Shown here piece after piece: positions 7,308-17,644 of a stretch of 53,636 nucleotides of DNA. The notes beneath the pieces were generated by a model. It did no database searches. It had not been told where the DNA came from and saw only the letters and a program-made list of their open reading frames with translations. This stretch comes from Gemmiger formicilis (lineage in GTDB: Bacteria > Bacillota > Clostridia > Oscillospirales > Ruminococcaceae): the NCBI RefSeq assembly GCF_900167555.1, contig NZ_FUYF01000014.1, positions 1-53,636 of the forward strand, in the 5' to 3' direction. The position numbers and the translations under genes were made by a program. Position 1 is the first letter of the stretch, and each line of letters begins with the position of its first letter.

Positions 7308-9218
7308 TCATTCCATACGCTCCACCAAAAAATCAATAAAGGCGGTGTAATCCCTGCACAGAAGGGCACCCTTCAAATTGTTGCTGTCCAGCAGAATCAT
7401 GGACAGCGGCTCAAAAATATCGTAAAAAATCTTGCGGTCATTGGGGTTGAAGCTCAGCATGATCACAAGGTTGACAGCCGTGTCGTCCCAGCAGATGGGG
7501 GTGCGGCTGACATATACAGCCATACAGGTGCGCGGGCTGCACATTTTCAGCGTGTGGGGTATCGCAAACTGCCCGAACGCCGTGGACGAAATGCTCTCCC
7601 GTTCCATGACGGCGGCCTCGAACGCCGGGGTCGTGCAGCCCAGCGCCAGCAGGCGGCTGCACATGTGGTGGACTACTTCCTCCCGCGTAGTACAATGGGA
7701 GCCTGTTTCAAACAGCTCCGGCGTCAGGATAGCCGACAGGCTGCGGCGGAAGTTTTCACGCCGCGCCTGCGTGTTGATTTCCTCCACCTTGCGGTTCAGC
7801 GCCATAATGTCGGAGTTCGTCAAAAAAGGCGAGATAAGCACAAGCGGCATATCCAATACTCTGTGGGGCCGCACGGTGGAGATGACCAGCGCACTGCCGG
7901 TAAGCTGGTCAAGCAGGCTCTCTTTTGTAAATACGTTGGTAAGCAGGATTTTACCCTGCATGCGGCGGCTGATGCGGTCCGCAAGGCTGCTGTCCATATT
8001 GTAGTAGCTGGGGCAGTACAGTACGGCGGGCACACGGTTTGCCAGTTCCTTCTGCGTTTCCAGCGCACCGCCCAGATGCAGCGCGATGTAGGCAATCTCA
8101 TCCTCATCGAGCGTGATGCCTGTCTTTTCGCGGATGATGCCCGAAAGCTGCACGGACACATCGTAAATCAGCGGGCAACTCTGGCGTATCTCACTGACCA
8201 GCGGATTCTTGCAGAAGCTCCTGTTCTGCGCGCGCACCAACAGATTGTGGGTATGCAGCGCAAAGCGGATGAAAAACTCCGGCTCGTCCAGATTGATGTC
8301 GTAAAAGTCCTTTACGGTGTTGATGAGCTGGTGTACAAGGTCGGTGCAGTCGCTGCCGATATAGTCAGCAATATTGTCGGGCGTGATGGCCGCATAGTCC
8401 AGCATCGAGGTACGGGAGACGAGCAGCAGCGCCATTTCATACTGTTCGGCTGCAGAGAAGCGAATGTTGAAATTACGGGCCAATCTCTCGGTCAGCTCCT
8501 GCGCAAGCCTTTCATTCTGCGGGTCCAGCGGGTGCATAGTACTGGGGGCTTCCGTGTAAACGCAGCCGTTCTGTACACGGTTTATGGCGATGGCAATGTG
8601 CAAAAGCAGATTCAGCAGTGAATAGTCATTGATGAAGTAGTGGTTTTCGTTCAGCACATCCATGACATCCGCGCGTATTTTTTCAATGTCAATGCTGGGA
8701 AATGCTGCCTGCAGGGAGTCCGTGCTTGTAAACGCGCTGGCGGATTCATGGTACAAAAGTCCGCTGAGCAGGCGGCGCTTGTTGCGCTCACTGCCCGTCA
8801 GTGTCACTGTGTCCCCGCTGACGGCAAGGCTCAGGTCGTATTCCCGCGTCAGGCGGCGCATCTTGCCCATCAGGCCGTGAAAGGTCGTTGCGCTGATATA
8901 AATTTCATCGCACAGGTCGTACAGGTTCAGGCTGCCGCCCTTCTGTACAAGGCGGTTCAAGATGTAGGTGCAGCGGTCCTGCGCGTTCTGGGGGATGTCG
9001 CTCGGGCTTTGGTGCAGCATCTGCTGCGCCATAGCGGGCGCAATGCGGTATCCTGTCGGCGTCGAGACGATGGCATCCTGGTATTGCGCATTGACTGCAT
9101 TGATATAGTTATGTACCGTGCGCACCGATACCCCCAGCGAATTGGCAAGCTGGGTGGCGTTGAGCTGCTGGTTCTGATCCAGCAATGTCTGCACGAGCTG
9201 GTTTTGCTTGCTAGCTAT
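7308..9218 (-). CDS. licR: LicR/BglG-family PTS-regulated transcriptional activator
   Basis: About 636 residues show the layout of LicR/MtlR regulators. An N-terminal HTH (ATQLANSLGVSVRTVHNYIN) comes first, then a second HTH region and two PRDs (His-bearing IRFALHTHNL and EIAYIALHLGG). A IIB-like segment (VPAVLYCPSYYN) and a C-terminal EIIA domain with active His in FAIPHTLK follow. PTS phosphorylation of these histidines normally tunes activity. It is divergent from the PTS operon it probably activates. The start is unusual: no ATG/GTG/TTG lies at the expected place. ATA at 9218 has AAAGGA ten bases upstream, while the nearest GTG (9194) would trim the HTH and lacks a ribosome site. Confidence 0.85.
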   Translation of the reverse strand: MASKQNQLVQTLLDQNQQLNATQLANSLGVSVRTVHNYINAVNAQYQDAIVSTPTGYRIAPAMAQQMLHQSPSDIPQNAQDRCTYILNRLVQKGGSLNLYDLCDEIYISATTFHGLMGKMRRLTREYDLSLAVSGDTVTLTGSERNKRRLLSGLLYHESASAFTSTDSLQAAFPSIDIEKIRADVMDVLNENHYFINDYSLLNLLLHIAIAINRVQNGCVYTEAPSTMHPLDPQNERLAQELTERLARNFNIRFSAAEQYEMALLLVSRTSMLDYAAITPDNIADYIGSDCTDLVHQLINTVKDFYDINLDEPEFFIRFALHTHNLLVRAQNRSFCKNPLVSEIRQSCPLIYDVSVQLSGIIREKTGITLDEDEIAYIALHLGGALETQKELANRVPAVLYCPSYYNMDSSLADRISRRMQGKILLTNVFTKESLLDQLTGSALVISTVRPHRVLDMPLVLISPFLTNSDIMALNRKVEEINTQARRENFRRSLSAILTPELFETGSHCTTREEVVHHMCSRLLALGCTTPAFEAAVMERESISSTAFGQFAIPHTLKMCSPRTCMAVYVSRTPICWDDTAVNLVIMLSFNPNDRKIFYDIFEPLSMILLDSNNLKGALLCRDYTAFIDFLVERME

Positions 9219-9471
9219 GAACGGTGGGTCCTTTCGTTTCGTTGAATGTGTGGCATAAATCGGCTTTTTCTCTCCGGGCGGGGCGCTGCTGTAACTGCCG
9301 TATTGCAGGGTGGGGCACCCTGCCTTACTTTTATATTCATAGTATACCCCAACCCTGCCCCAAAAGAAAAGCGGCAATTTTCACAGGGGGTCTGCAAAAA
9401 GCCGTACAAAATGCCAAAAAGTATGCTTTTTCTGTTGCAAAAATCTGTAAAAGCTGCTTTTTTAAGCAGAG

Positions 9472-9567
9472 TGCACAACTTTGGTGTGCAATTATTTTGC
9501 ACATTGACAGATTGCACCAACGGTGTGCAAAAGTCGGGTTGCACTATGCAAAAAATTGCAGTATGCT
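9472..9567 (+). promoter_or_regulatory. Promoter and two candidate LicR operators for the PTS operon
   Basis: Two palindrome-like sites, TGCACAACTTTGGTGTGCA (9472-9490) and TTGCACCAACGGTGTGCAA (9512-9530), lie 40 bp apart centre to centre. Downstream is a promoter with TTGCAC (9539-9544), a 17-bp spacer and TATGCT (9562-9567), giving a start near 9574. Placement directly upstream of a weak -35 suits an activator. The rest of 9219-9643 holds only the divergent leader of the regulator and a small hairpin near 9451-9470. Confidence 0.6.
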
Positions 9568-9643
9568 GAAAACACAGAAAGGGTCCTGGGTATGAAGACC
9601 CGCAAAAATATGAGGAATTTAACACGAAAGAGGTAAACAACTT

Positions 9644-9961
9644 ATGAAAAAGCACAATGTTCTGCTCGTCTGCGGTTCCGGCGCATCTTCCGGCTTTATG
9701 GCTGCCAACATCCGCAAGGCTGCCGCAGCCCGCGGCCTGTCCATCACTGTCAATGCACGCAGCGAGTCCACTGTTGAGGATTATGTCGATGAGATCGACT
9801 GCCTGATGATCGGACCTCACCTCGCCTCTACCCTGCCCGAGATGGAGGAGATCTGCGAGGGTTATGATATCAAGGTCGGCGTCATTGAGCAGGCTGCCTA
9901 CGCACGCCTGAACGGCGATGCTGCGCTGGATCAGATCCTTGCCATGTTCGGCGAGGCCTGA
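9644..9961 (+). CDS. licB: PTS lactose/cellobiose-family IIB component
   Basis: This 105-residue cytoplasmic protein has the phospho-Cys loop LLVCGSGASSGFMA near residues 7-20, typical of IIB of the Lac family. It takes phosphate from IIA and passes it to the sugar bound to IIC. It is the first gene of a IIB-IIC-IIA-glycosidase operon, the same content as the Bacillus licBCAH operon. The gene symbol is given by that analogy. Confidence 0.9.
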   Translation: MKKHNVLLVCGSGASSGFMAANIRKAAAARGLSITVNARSESTVEDYVDEIDCLMIGPHLASTLPEMEEICEGYDIKVGVIEQAAYARLNGDAALDQILAMFGEA

Positions 9962-10043
9962 TACTCTACGGTACCAAGCAAGGAAGCGGCCCTGCACTAA
10001 ATAGTGCTGCCGACCATCGGCAGCATAAATGAGGAGGAAACCA

Positions 10044-11294
10044 ATGGATAAACTCATTAAATGGCTCGAAAATTCTTTCGCGCCGAAACTGCAAAAGATC
10101 ACGAACCTGACTTGGATCGTGGTCATCAAGGACTCGGTGATGCAGCTGCTGCCCTTCATTCTGGCAGGCTCTATCTTCTGCGTCGGCACCATCCTGAACG
10201 ACTACATTCCCGCTCTGCCCAGCTTCTGGACTCCCTTCGGCTGGACGATGAGCAAAATCGGCCTGATGGCCTCCTTCCTGATCCCCTTTAACTACTGCGA
10301 GAAAAAGCGCTTCCGTAAGCAGCGCATCCTCGCGGGCTTCACGGGCATGATGCTCTTTATGATCTGCATCGACCCGCAGTCTGCTGAGGAAATGGGCCAG
10401 GGCCACTCCCTGTACGGTGCCAACGGTATGTTCGTTGCCATCTTCACCGGCATTATCGTTGGTCTGGTCTTTGGTGCGTTCGCTAAGTTCTCTTTCTTCA
10501 AAGAGGATTCCGCCATTCCCGACTTCGTTCGTCAGTGGTTTGACTCCCTGCTGCCCATCATGCTTGTGATCGCGGGCGGCTGGCTGATCGTTCAGGTCGC
10601 CGGTGTCGATGTTGCCGGTGCTGTGCAGGCCGTCTTTATGCCGCTGCAGAGTGCTTTGACTTCTCCTGTCGGCTTCGTGTTCTTCTTATTCCTGAAGTGC
10701 TTCATCTACTCCATGGGTATCTCCACTTGGGTGCTTACCCCTGTTGATGAGCCTGTCAAGCTGGCTGTTATCACCGCCAACCTTGAGCTGGTCGCTGCCG
10801 GTGTTGCCACCTACCAGAACCTGGGCATCTTTACCGAGACCTTCATGTTCTGCACCTATCTGTGGATCGGCGGTGTCGGCTGCACGCTGTCCCTCTGCCT
10901 GTTGATGATGGTTATCTGCAAGTCCAGCGAGCTGAAGGCCCTTGGCCGTGCCTGCATCGTGCCCGGCATCTTCAACATCAACGAGCCCATCATCTTCGGT
11001 GCCATCGCTTGGAACCCCCTGTTGATGCTGCCTATGTGGCTTCAGGGCATCATCCTTCCCATCGTGACCTACATCTTCACGAAGGTCATCCCGTTTGCCC
11101 CCATCCCGCGCATCCAGTTCGACCTGTGGTACTGCCCGTACCCCATCAGCACCTTTATCGCTACGCAGGGCAGCATCACCGGCGTGATCTTCGCCATCCT
11201 GACCTTTGTTCTCTCTGCCGTCATCTGGTTCCCGTTCCTGAAGGCCTATGACGACCAGAAGGTCAAGGAAGAGGCTGCCGCCATCAAGGCCTGA
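10044..11294 (+). CDS. licC: PTS lactose/cellobiose-family IIC permease
   Basis: This 416-residue membrane protein with about ten hydrophobic segments carries the family motif FNINEPIIFG (about 312-321) at the sugar site. It moves a beta-glucoside such as cellobiose inward and phosphorylates it together with IIB. The start at 10044 is preferred over the upstream ATG because GAGGAGG lies in front. Highly acidic C-terminal tail (KVKEEAAAIKA). Confidence 0.9.
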   Translation: MDKLIKWLENSFAPKLQKITNLTWIVVIKDSVMQLLPFILAGSIFCVGTILNDYIPALPSFWTPFGWTMSKIGLMASFLIPFNYCEKKRFRKQRILAGFTGMMLFMICIDPQSAEEMGQGHSLYGANGMFVAIFTGIIVGLVFGAFAKFSFFKEDSAIPDFVRQWFDSLLPIMLVIAGGWLIVQVAGVDVAGAVQAVFMPLQSALTSPVGFVFFLFLKCFIYSMGISTWVLTPVDEPVKLAVITANLELVAAGVATYQNLGIFTETFMFCTYLWIGGVGCTLSLCLLMMVICKSSELKALGRACIVPGIFNINEPIIFGAIAWNPLLMLPMWLQGIILPIVTYIFTKVIPFAPIPRIQFDLWYCPYPISTFIATQGSITGVIFAILTFVLSAVIWFPFLKAYDDQKVKEEAAAIKA

Positions 11295-11459
11295 TAGCCG
11301 CAAAACGCTTACAGGTGCCGCTTGATCTGTAAGTTGAAAGTGAAAAAAGTACCGTCCGGCCGGCTCTACTCGACCAGGCGGTATTTTCATCAGGGCGCAG
11401 TCACACAACATCCTATAAGTCACACGATTTAACCATAACGAATACAAAGGAGCATTTTT
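11295..11459 (+). other. Intercistronic gap with imperfect hairpin
   Basis: The gap between IIC and IIA contains an imperfect stem at about 11348-11386 (ACCGTCCGG pairing with CCAGGCGGT) followed by a short T run. It could be a partial terminator or an RNA-processing site that sets different levels of IIC and IIA. A ribosome site (AAAGGAG) precedes IIA. Confidence 0.35.
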
Positions 11460-11858
11460 ATGGAAGAGGAAAAGAGCCCGATGACGGGTATGACCCAGGA
11501 AGAAAAAGATGAATATGTCATGGGCAAGGCCATGGATATCATCATGGGCTCCGGTGACGCTCGCCTGCACGCCAGCAAGGCTATGGACCACATTGCCAAG
11601 GGTGAGCTGGACGAGGCCAAGGCTGAGCTGAAGGAGGCTGACAAGCTGCAGGCCGAGGCCCACAATGTTCAGACCGAGATGATCCAGGGCGACATTCGCG
11701 GCGGTGATGAGAAGATGGGCTACTATGTCCTGTTTGCCCACGCACAGGATACCCTTATGACGATCCAGGTCGAGATCAACATGACCAAGAGTATGCTGAA
11801 AATCGCCAAAAACTATGAAAAGCGTCTTGCTGACCTTGAGGCCAAGGTGCAGGGCTGA
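11460..11858 (+). CDS. licA: PTS lactose/cellobiose-family IIA component
   Basis: This 132-residue helical protein has the phosphorylated His in LFAHAQDTLMT (about residues 97-107), plus the conserved GDAR...A-KAMD and HN-QT segments. It is a little longer than the usual 100-110 residues owing to an acidic N-terminal extension (MEEEKSPMTGMTQEEK). It hands phosphate from HPr to IIB. The spacing of 22 bp to the next gene supports co-translation. Confidence 0.88.
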   Translation: MEEEKSPMTGMTQEEKDEYVMGKAMDIIMGSGDARLHASKAMDHIAKGELDEAKAELKEADKLQAEAHNVQTEMIQGDIRGGDEKMGYYVLFAHAQDTLMTIQVEINMTKSMLKIAKNYEKRLADLEAKVQG

Positions 11859-11865
11859 TTTTTGA

Positions 11866-13332
<1,467 letters not shown>

Positions 13333-13382
13333 GGAAGCTTTTTGACAAAAGCAAAATATCCGATTACAATGGAGTACGGACT

Positions 13383-14285
13383 GTGAAACAAAAGGAAACA
13401 GCAGCAGTGCTGATGGTGCTGTTGGCAGCGGCCTGCTGGGGCGCAAACGGTATCTTTATCAATATCCTGACGGCCTACGGCGTCAACGGCACCCAAATGA
13501 CTCTCGTGCGTATGGCCTCGATGGCCATTCTGACAGGCATCTGGCTGGCGGCGAAAAACCCCGCCGCGCTGAAGATCGACCTGCGGGACCTTGTCTGGTT
13601 CGTCCCGGCAGGTGCATTGGGGCTGTTTATGTTCGGCCTGTTCTACACCTACTCCATCCAGCTTGTGGGTATGGGCACGGCTGCCGTGCTCATCTACCTT
13701 ATGCCGTCCCTTGTCATGCTGTTCAGCGTCGTGTTCCTGCATGAAAAGTTCACCCCCGGCAAGGGGCTGTGCCTTGTGCTCAGCCTGCTGGGCTGTGCGT
13801 TAGTCAGCGGCGTGGCAGGCGGCGTAACGCTGGATGCGGGCGGTGTGGCCTACGGTCTCGGTGCCGCGCTGTGCTACACGCTGCAGAATATTCTGCTGGC
13901 CACCAAGCTGAAAAAGTACAGCCCGATGACAAATCTGTTTTACATGTTCCTTTTCAGTGCAGCGGCAAGCCTTGTGTTTACCGCCGCCGCAGGTGAGCTG
14001 CCGGGCGTTGCCTATATCCTGACAACGCCCGGTGCGCTGGCCGCCAACCTCGGGTTGGGGCTGGTGTGCTCTTTAGCGGCGCAGTGGCTGTACACCGCCG
14101 CGCTGAAAACCATCCCCGCCAGCCGTGCGTCCATTGCCGCCACCTTTGAGCCTGTGGCCGCCGCGCTGTTCGGGCTGGTATTGTTCGGGCAGAAGATGGA
14201 TGGATTCGGCGTAGCCGGCATTGTGTGCGAGGTCGCCGCGCTGGTGCTTTTGCAGCTGCCGGCCCCCGCAAAACGGAAAGGATAA
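13383..14285 (+). CDS. EamA/DMT-family transporter
   Basis: The protein has 300 residues and ten predicted membrane segments in two repeated five-helix halves. The second half carries the usual (A/V)ASIAATFEPVAAALFG-like signature near residues 240-255. DMT proteins export amino acids, nucleobases or sugars; the substrate cannot be told here. A GTG start follows GGAGT. It begins 50 bp after the GH1 gene and could be read through from that operon. Confidence 0.85.
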   Translation: MKQKETAAVLMVLLAAACWGANGIFINILTAYGVNGTQMTLVRMASMAILTGIWLAAKNPAALKIDLRDLVWFVPAGALGLFMFGLFYTYSIQLVGMGTAAVLIYLMPSLVMLFSVVFLHEKFTPGKGLCLVLSLLGCALVSGVAGGVTLDAGGVAYGLGAALCYTLQNILLATKLKKYSPMTNLFYMFLFSAAASLVFTAAAGELPGVAYILTTPGALAANLGLGLVCSLAAQWLYTAALKTIPASRASIAATFEPVAAALFGLVLFGQKMDGFGVAGIVCEVAALVLLQLPAPAKRKG

Positions 14286-14289
14286 GCAA

Positions 14290-14727
14290 ATGGCAAAGAA
14301 ACAGACCCCCACGGTACAGGATTACCACAAGAGTGAGACCTACAAGAACGCTGATGCCGAGACCCGCCGCAATCTGCACCGCTATAAATCCGAGCTGAAC
14401 ATCACAGACGAGCAGATGAACTGGCTGATGGCCTTGGAGGACGTGCGCCTGACCCCGAAGGAGCAGCGCCGCAAGGGCAATGCCACCGCGGAAATGATGG
14501 TGATCGGCTCGACAGTCACCTTTTTGCTGGCCGCCAATGTGGGGCAGCGTGCGTTTATGCTGATTGCCAGCGTATTTTTCATCTTTGCCGCGGGGCTGTA
14601 CCTGTCCGGCGCCCTGAACCCCTACAGCATTGCCATCCGCAAAATGAAAAAGCAACTGAAAGCTTACCCAAAAGTTCCGTCCTTTAAAGAGTGGAGCAAA
14701 CCAGCCGACAAGGACGACAACGAATAA
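14290..14727 (+). CDS. Small two-helix membrane protein of unknown function
   Basis: The 145 residues comprise a charged N-terminal half (about 1-70), two hydrophobic segments near 78-95 and 100-118, and a basic C-terminus. It starts 4 bp after the stop of the EamA gene with AAAGGA in front, so the two are probably translated together and it may be an accessory subunit. No known domain was recognised. Confidence 0.65.
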   Translation: MAKKQTPTVQDYHKSETYKNADAETRRNLHRYKSELNITDEQMNWLMALEDVRLTPKEQRRKGNATAEMMVIGSTVTFLLAANVGQRAFMLIASVFFIFAAGLYLSGALNPYSIAIRKMKKQLKAYPKVPSFKEWSKPADKDDNE

Positions 14728-14765
14728 GCCATTCCCTTGCTGAGTTACACAGCATTCCTCATATT

Positions 14766-14804
14766 ACACAAAGCCCCTGCCGCAGCACTGCGGCAGGGGC
14801 TTTG
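14766..14804 (+). terminator. Strong hairpin terminator
   Basis: A perfect GC-rich stem (ACAAAGCCCCTGCCGCAG and its complement) with a tiny loop lies 39 bp past the small membrane protein gene. AACA/TTGT flanks give weak U-tracts in both directions. Confidence 0.7.
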
Positions 14805-14811
14805 TGCTGCG

Positions 14812-14977
14812 TGTCGAAAAACCTCCCTCTGCGAGGGAGGTGCCCCGAAGGGGCAGAGGGAGAGAACCTTGCCATAGCCCGAAATATTTCGGGCAACCGT
14901 ACAGTTTTCTCCCCCACCGCCTGCGGGCGGAGCCCCCTCGCAGAGGGGGCCAAGGGGTGAGCACACCTTTTTCGACA
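14812..14977. repeat. MITE-like palindromic element A
   Basis: The element is bounded by inverted ends TGTCGAAAAA (14812-14821) and TTTTTCGACA (14968-14977). Inside are CCTCCCTCTGCGAGGGAGG and CCCCCTCGCAGAGGGGG palindromes and a central CCCGAAATATTTCGGG. There is no coding capacity. The same end motif bounds elements at 41066 and 52315. Confidence 0.7.
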
Positions 14978-15058
14978 GTCTGTTAAATTTATACCATGTG
15001 TATTCCCATTCGGAAACAATGCACAAATCCAGCCTTGCAAGGTTGTGAAGTCTGCGAA

Positions 15059-15087
15059 TAGACGAAAGGCCGGGGCTGTGCTATAGT
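15059..15087 (+). promoter_or_regulatory. Promoter of the large orphan RNA
   Basis: TAGACG (15059-15064), a 17-bp spacer and TATAGT (15082-15087) predict a start near 15094. No ribosome site or reading frame of useful length follows before the terminator. Confidence 0.6.
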
Positions 15088-15093
15088 ATAGTT

Positions 15094-15656
15094 ACAGAAA
15101 GAAAACAGCCGAAGCTAAAAAGCCAAAAGTTCCCAGGGAGCGGATTTCTCAACAGAGAAACAGAAAGACTGATCGGCAGGATTTCGCAAGGAAGGAGGCT
15201 CAAGTCCAATGGTAAACTTCAAGGATCCTATTTATCACCGGCGGGCGTGGGCCTGCTGACAGAATAAGACTGCATCCAAAAGCCGCAGAGTATTCTCTGT
15301 AAAAGATCAATAAAAATGTGATGTACGGTATTTTACAAAATTGCTAGCAGACACACGGGCCCGTCAAAACAGACCCCCGCGTGAATATAGATTAGGCTGA
15401 AAGAAGGCTGGCAGCGATGACTACCACCACTCCACCCAACAGATCCTATCTGAACTTCACCTGATCATCAAGGAGAAACTCCCATGTACCAGAGTTAAGA
15501 GGGCAACACCTCTGCATCAGACCCGAAACAAAAAAAACAGGGATGATTCCTATGACCAAACGGAAACAGACCGAAAAATAAGGCAAAGGGTTATGAGGCT
15601 ATGACTCCAATCATCTGATACCACCGGGGCGGACGCAAGGTTCCGCCCCGGTTTTG
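15094..15656 (+). ncRNA. Candidate large structured non-coding RNA, about 560 nt
   Basis: This is a free-standing unit with its own promoter, no open frame of note on either strand, and a strong terminator (ACCGGGGCGGA 15623-15633 paired with 15642-15652, then TTTTGTT). The body is purine-rich and full of short stems with small A-rich loops: TTTCTC/GAGAAA (15145-15160), GCGGGC/GCCTGC (15241-15256), CAGAG/CTCTG (15286-15299), GTAAAA/TTTTAC (15299-15336), CAGAT/ATCTG (15440-15452), GGAG/CTCC (15472-15482) and AGAGG/CCTCT (15498-15513). It is not tmRNA, RNase P RNA, 6S or SRP RNA by any motif seen. Size and extrachromosomal setting recall ROOL-, GOLLD- or OLE-type ornate RNAs; ROOL is the closest guess by length, but no family signature was matched. 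Confidence 0.6.
15623..15656 (+). terminator. Terminator of the large RNA
   Basis: An 11-bp perfect stem, ACCGGGGCGGA with TCCGCCCCGGT, has an 8-base loop and is followed by TTTTGTT. It cleanly separates the RNA unit from the glycerate kinase gene. Confidence 0.85.
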
Positions 15657-15728
15657 TTATGTCTGCCGGCAAAAAGCAGAGGGCCGGGCGGCTGTCCCCT
15701 GCTTTTACGAAAGGAAAGGAGCAACACA

Positions 15729-16958
15729 ATGGAGCAGCTCTTGCGCCAACGCGCAGAATCGATTTGGACAGCGGCCATCCGGTCCGTTTTGCCGGATGAG
15801 GCGGTGCGCCGCGCTTTGGAGCGTTTTCACCCGCAGGGGCGTGTATTTCTCGTGGCAGCGGGCAAGGCCGCGTGGCAGATGGCCCACGCGGCGCTGGCCG
15901 TGCTGGGCCGTGTGGACGGCGGGATCGTCATCACAAAATACGGCCATGTCAGGGGGCCGCTGCCCGGCGTGACCTGCTGCGAGGCAGGGCATCCGGTGCC
16001 GGACGACAACAGCTTTGCGGCCACCCAGCGGGCGCTGGCGCTTGTCAGCGGTCTGCGGGCGGACGACACCGTGCTGTTTCTGCTCTCCGGCGGCGGCAGC
16101 GCGCTGTTTGAAAAACCGCTGCTGCCCGCTGAGGAGCTGCAGGCCATCACACAGGCGCTTTTGGCCTGCGGTGCGGATATTGTTGAGATCAACACGATCC
16201 GCAAGCGGCTGTCTGCCGTCAAGGGCGGGCGGTTCGCGCTGGCCTGTGCGCCCGCCGCGGTGTACAGCGTGGTGCTCAGCGACATTCTCGGCGACCCGCT
16301 CGATATGATCGCCAGCGGCCCGGCCTGTCCGGACAGCTCGACCTGCGCGCAGGCTGCTGCCATTGCGGAAAAATACCGGCTGGCGCTCTCCCCTGCTGCT
16401 GCGGCCCTGCTGCGGCAGGAAACGCCCAAAACGCTGCCCAACGTGACCACAAAAATCACCGGCAGCGTGCGGGAGCTGTGCCGCGCCGCTGCGGACGCCT
16501 GCCGCGCCGAAGGGTACGAGCCGGTTTTGCTGACAGACTGCCTTTGCTGTGAGGCCCGGGAGGCCGGCAGCCTTCTGGGAAGCATTGCCCGCACCCACGC
16601 AGGGCATGGCCGCAAGCGGGCCTTTATCGCGGGCGGCGAGACCGTTGTGCATCTGACAGGCCATGGGCTGGGCGGGCGCAATCAGGAGCTTGCCTTAGCC
16701 GCAGCCCCGGCGCTGGCTGGGCTGTGCGGGTGCTGTGTTTTCTCGGTGGGCAGCGACGGCACCGACGGTCCCACCGATGCCGCGGGCGGCTACACGGACG
16801 GCGAAGCCTTAGCCGCCCTCACTGCGGCGGGCCTGGACGTGCCCCGTGCGCTGGCCGACAACGACGCCTACCACGCCTTACAGGCCGTTGGCGGTCTGAT
16901 CATGACCGGCCCCACCGGCACAAACGTCAACGACGTGGCAGTTGTGCTGACGGAATGA
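15729..16958 (+). CDS. gckA: Glycerate 2-kinase, GckA/MOFRL type
   Basis: This 409-residue cytoplasmic kinase phosphorylates D-glycerate to 2-phosphoglycerate, feeding lower glycolysis. Family signatures are [12 protein letters not shown] (about 116-127), [29 protein letters not shown] and [12 protein letters not shown] (about 318-329). [13 protein letters not shown] and [10 protein letters not shown] complete the C-terminal MOFRL domain. GAAAGGAAAGGAG precedes the ATG at 15729. It stands alone between the orphan RNA terminator and a bidirectional terminator at 17022. Confidence 0.92.
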   Translation: MEQLLRQRAESIWTAAIRSVLPDEAVRRALERFHPQGRVFLVAAGKAAWQMAHAALAVLGRVDGGIVITKYGHVRGPLPGVTCCEAGHPVPDDNSFAATQRALALVSGLRADDTVLFLLSGGGSALFEKPLLPAEELQAITQALLACGADIVEINTIRKRLSAVKGGRFALACAPAAVYSVVLSDILGDPLDMIASGPACPDSSTCAQAAAIAEKYRLALSPAAAALLRQETPKTLPNVTTKITGSVRELCRAAADACRAEGYEPVLLTDCLCCEAREAGSLLGSIARTHAGHGRKRAFIAGGETVVHLTGHGLGGRNQELALAAAPALAGLCGCCVFSVGSDGTDGPTDAAGGYTDGEALAALTAAGLDVPRALADNDAYHALQAVGGLIMTGPTGTNVNDVAVVLTE

Positions 16959-17021
16959 CAAAAAGCAGACCGCTCAAAAACGCCATCCTCTGTTTGCTTC
17001 TATATTTTTCTTTTGGACGGG

Positions 17022-17066
17022 AAAGCCCCGCCGCTCTCATGGTGAGGGAGCGGCGGGGCCTTTTCC
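17022..17066. terminator. Bidirectional terminator between convergent genes
   Basis: A GC-rich stem of GGCCCCGCCGCT type with flanking AAAG/CTTTT serves both the glycerate kinase gene and the convergent adenosyltransferase gene. Confidence 0.75.
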
Positions 17067-17073
17067 GTATGTA

Positions 17074-17571
17074 TCAGTATTCAACGCCCTCGCGCGCGGC
17101 GATGCCCCGGGTGTAGGGGTGCTTGACGGCGCGCAGCTCGGTGGAGTAGTCGGCGGCGTCCTGCATCCAGGCAGCGGGCTCACGCCCGGTCAGCACGACC
17201 TCTGCCCCCTGTTCGGCGCGGGCGGCGGCCTCCCGCAGCAGAGCTTCCTCCACAAGGTCATTTTTGCAGGCGGCACAGGCTTCGTCCAGCACCAGCAGGT
17301 CAAAGCTGCCCTGTAAAATCGTCTGTAACGTCCGGGTGTTCGTCCGGCGTGCCTCGGCGCGCTCTGCGTCGGTCATAAGCCAGGTGAATTTCGCGTTGGG
17401 GCAGGCGTAGACGACTGCCCCGCAGCGGCGCAGCATTTCAATTTCGCCGCTGGAGCCGTCTTTTAAAAATTGCAGGATGACCACCCTGCGGCCATGGCCC
17501 AGCGCCCGCAGCGCCAGCCCCATGGCGGCGGTAGTCTTGCCCTTGCCGTCGCCCCAGTACAGATGCAGCAT
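17074..17571 (-). CDS. btuR: Corrinoid adenosyltransferase, CobA/BtuR type
   Basis: The 165 residues include the P-loop WGDGKGKTTAAMG near the N-terminus and the LLVLDEACA segment near residue 85. The enzyme adds the 5'-deoxyadenosyl group from ATP to reduced corrinoids to give coenzyme B12, used in salvage or synthesis. The start at 17571 is set by GGGGAGGGG six bases upstream. No other cobalamin gene is near, so it probably serves B12 salvage for the cell as a whole. Confidence 0.9.
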   Translation of the reverse strand: MLHLYWGDGKGKTTAAMGLALRALGHGRRVVILQFLKDGSSGEIEMLRRCGAVVYACPNAKFTWLMTDAERAEARRTNTRTLQTILQGSFDLLVLDEACAACKNDLVEEALLREAAARAEQGAEVVLTGREPAAWMQDAADYSTELRAVKHPYTRGIAAREGVEY

Positions 17572-17644
17572 GGCTGCCCCTCCCCTTGCAGTAATTTCCA
17601 TCTTATTATAGCACACCCTCCGCGCCGCTTGCAAATACCGGCAG

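Noticed and set aside
8640-9245. Long plus-strand frames opposite the LicR-type regulator and other genes
   Set aside because: They are antisense shadows of well-supported genes with no ribosome sites or recognisable domains.
14745-15040. Several overlapping short open frames on both strands
   Set aside because: They fall on a palindromic element and a terminator, have biased composition and no ribosome sites; they are a by-product of GC-rich inverted repeats.
15094-15656. tmRNA, RNase P RNA or group II intron at the orphan RNA locus
   Set aside because: No tRNA-like ends or tag frame, no RNase P core motifs, no domain V or reverse transcriptase gene were visible.
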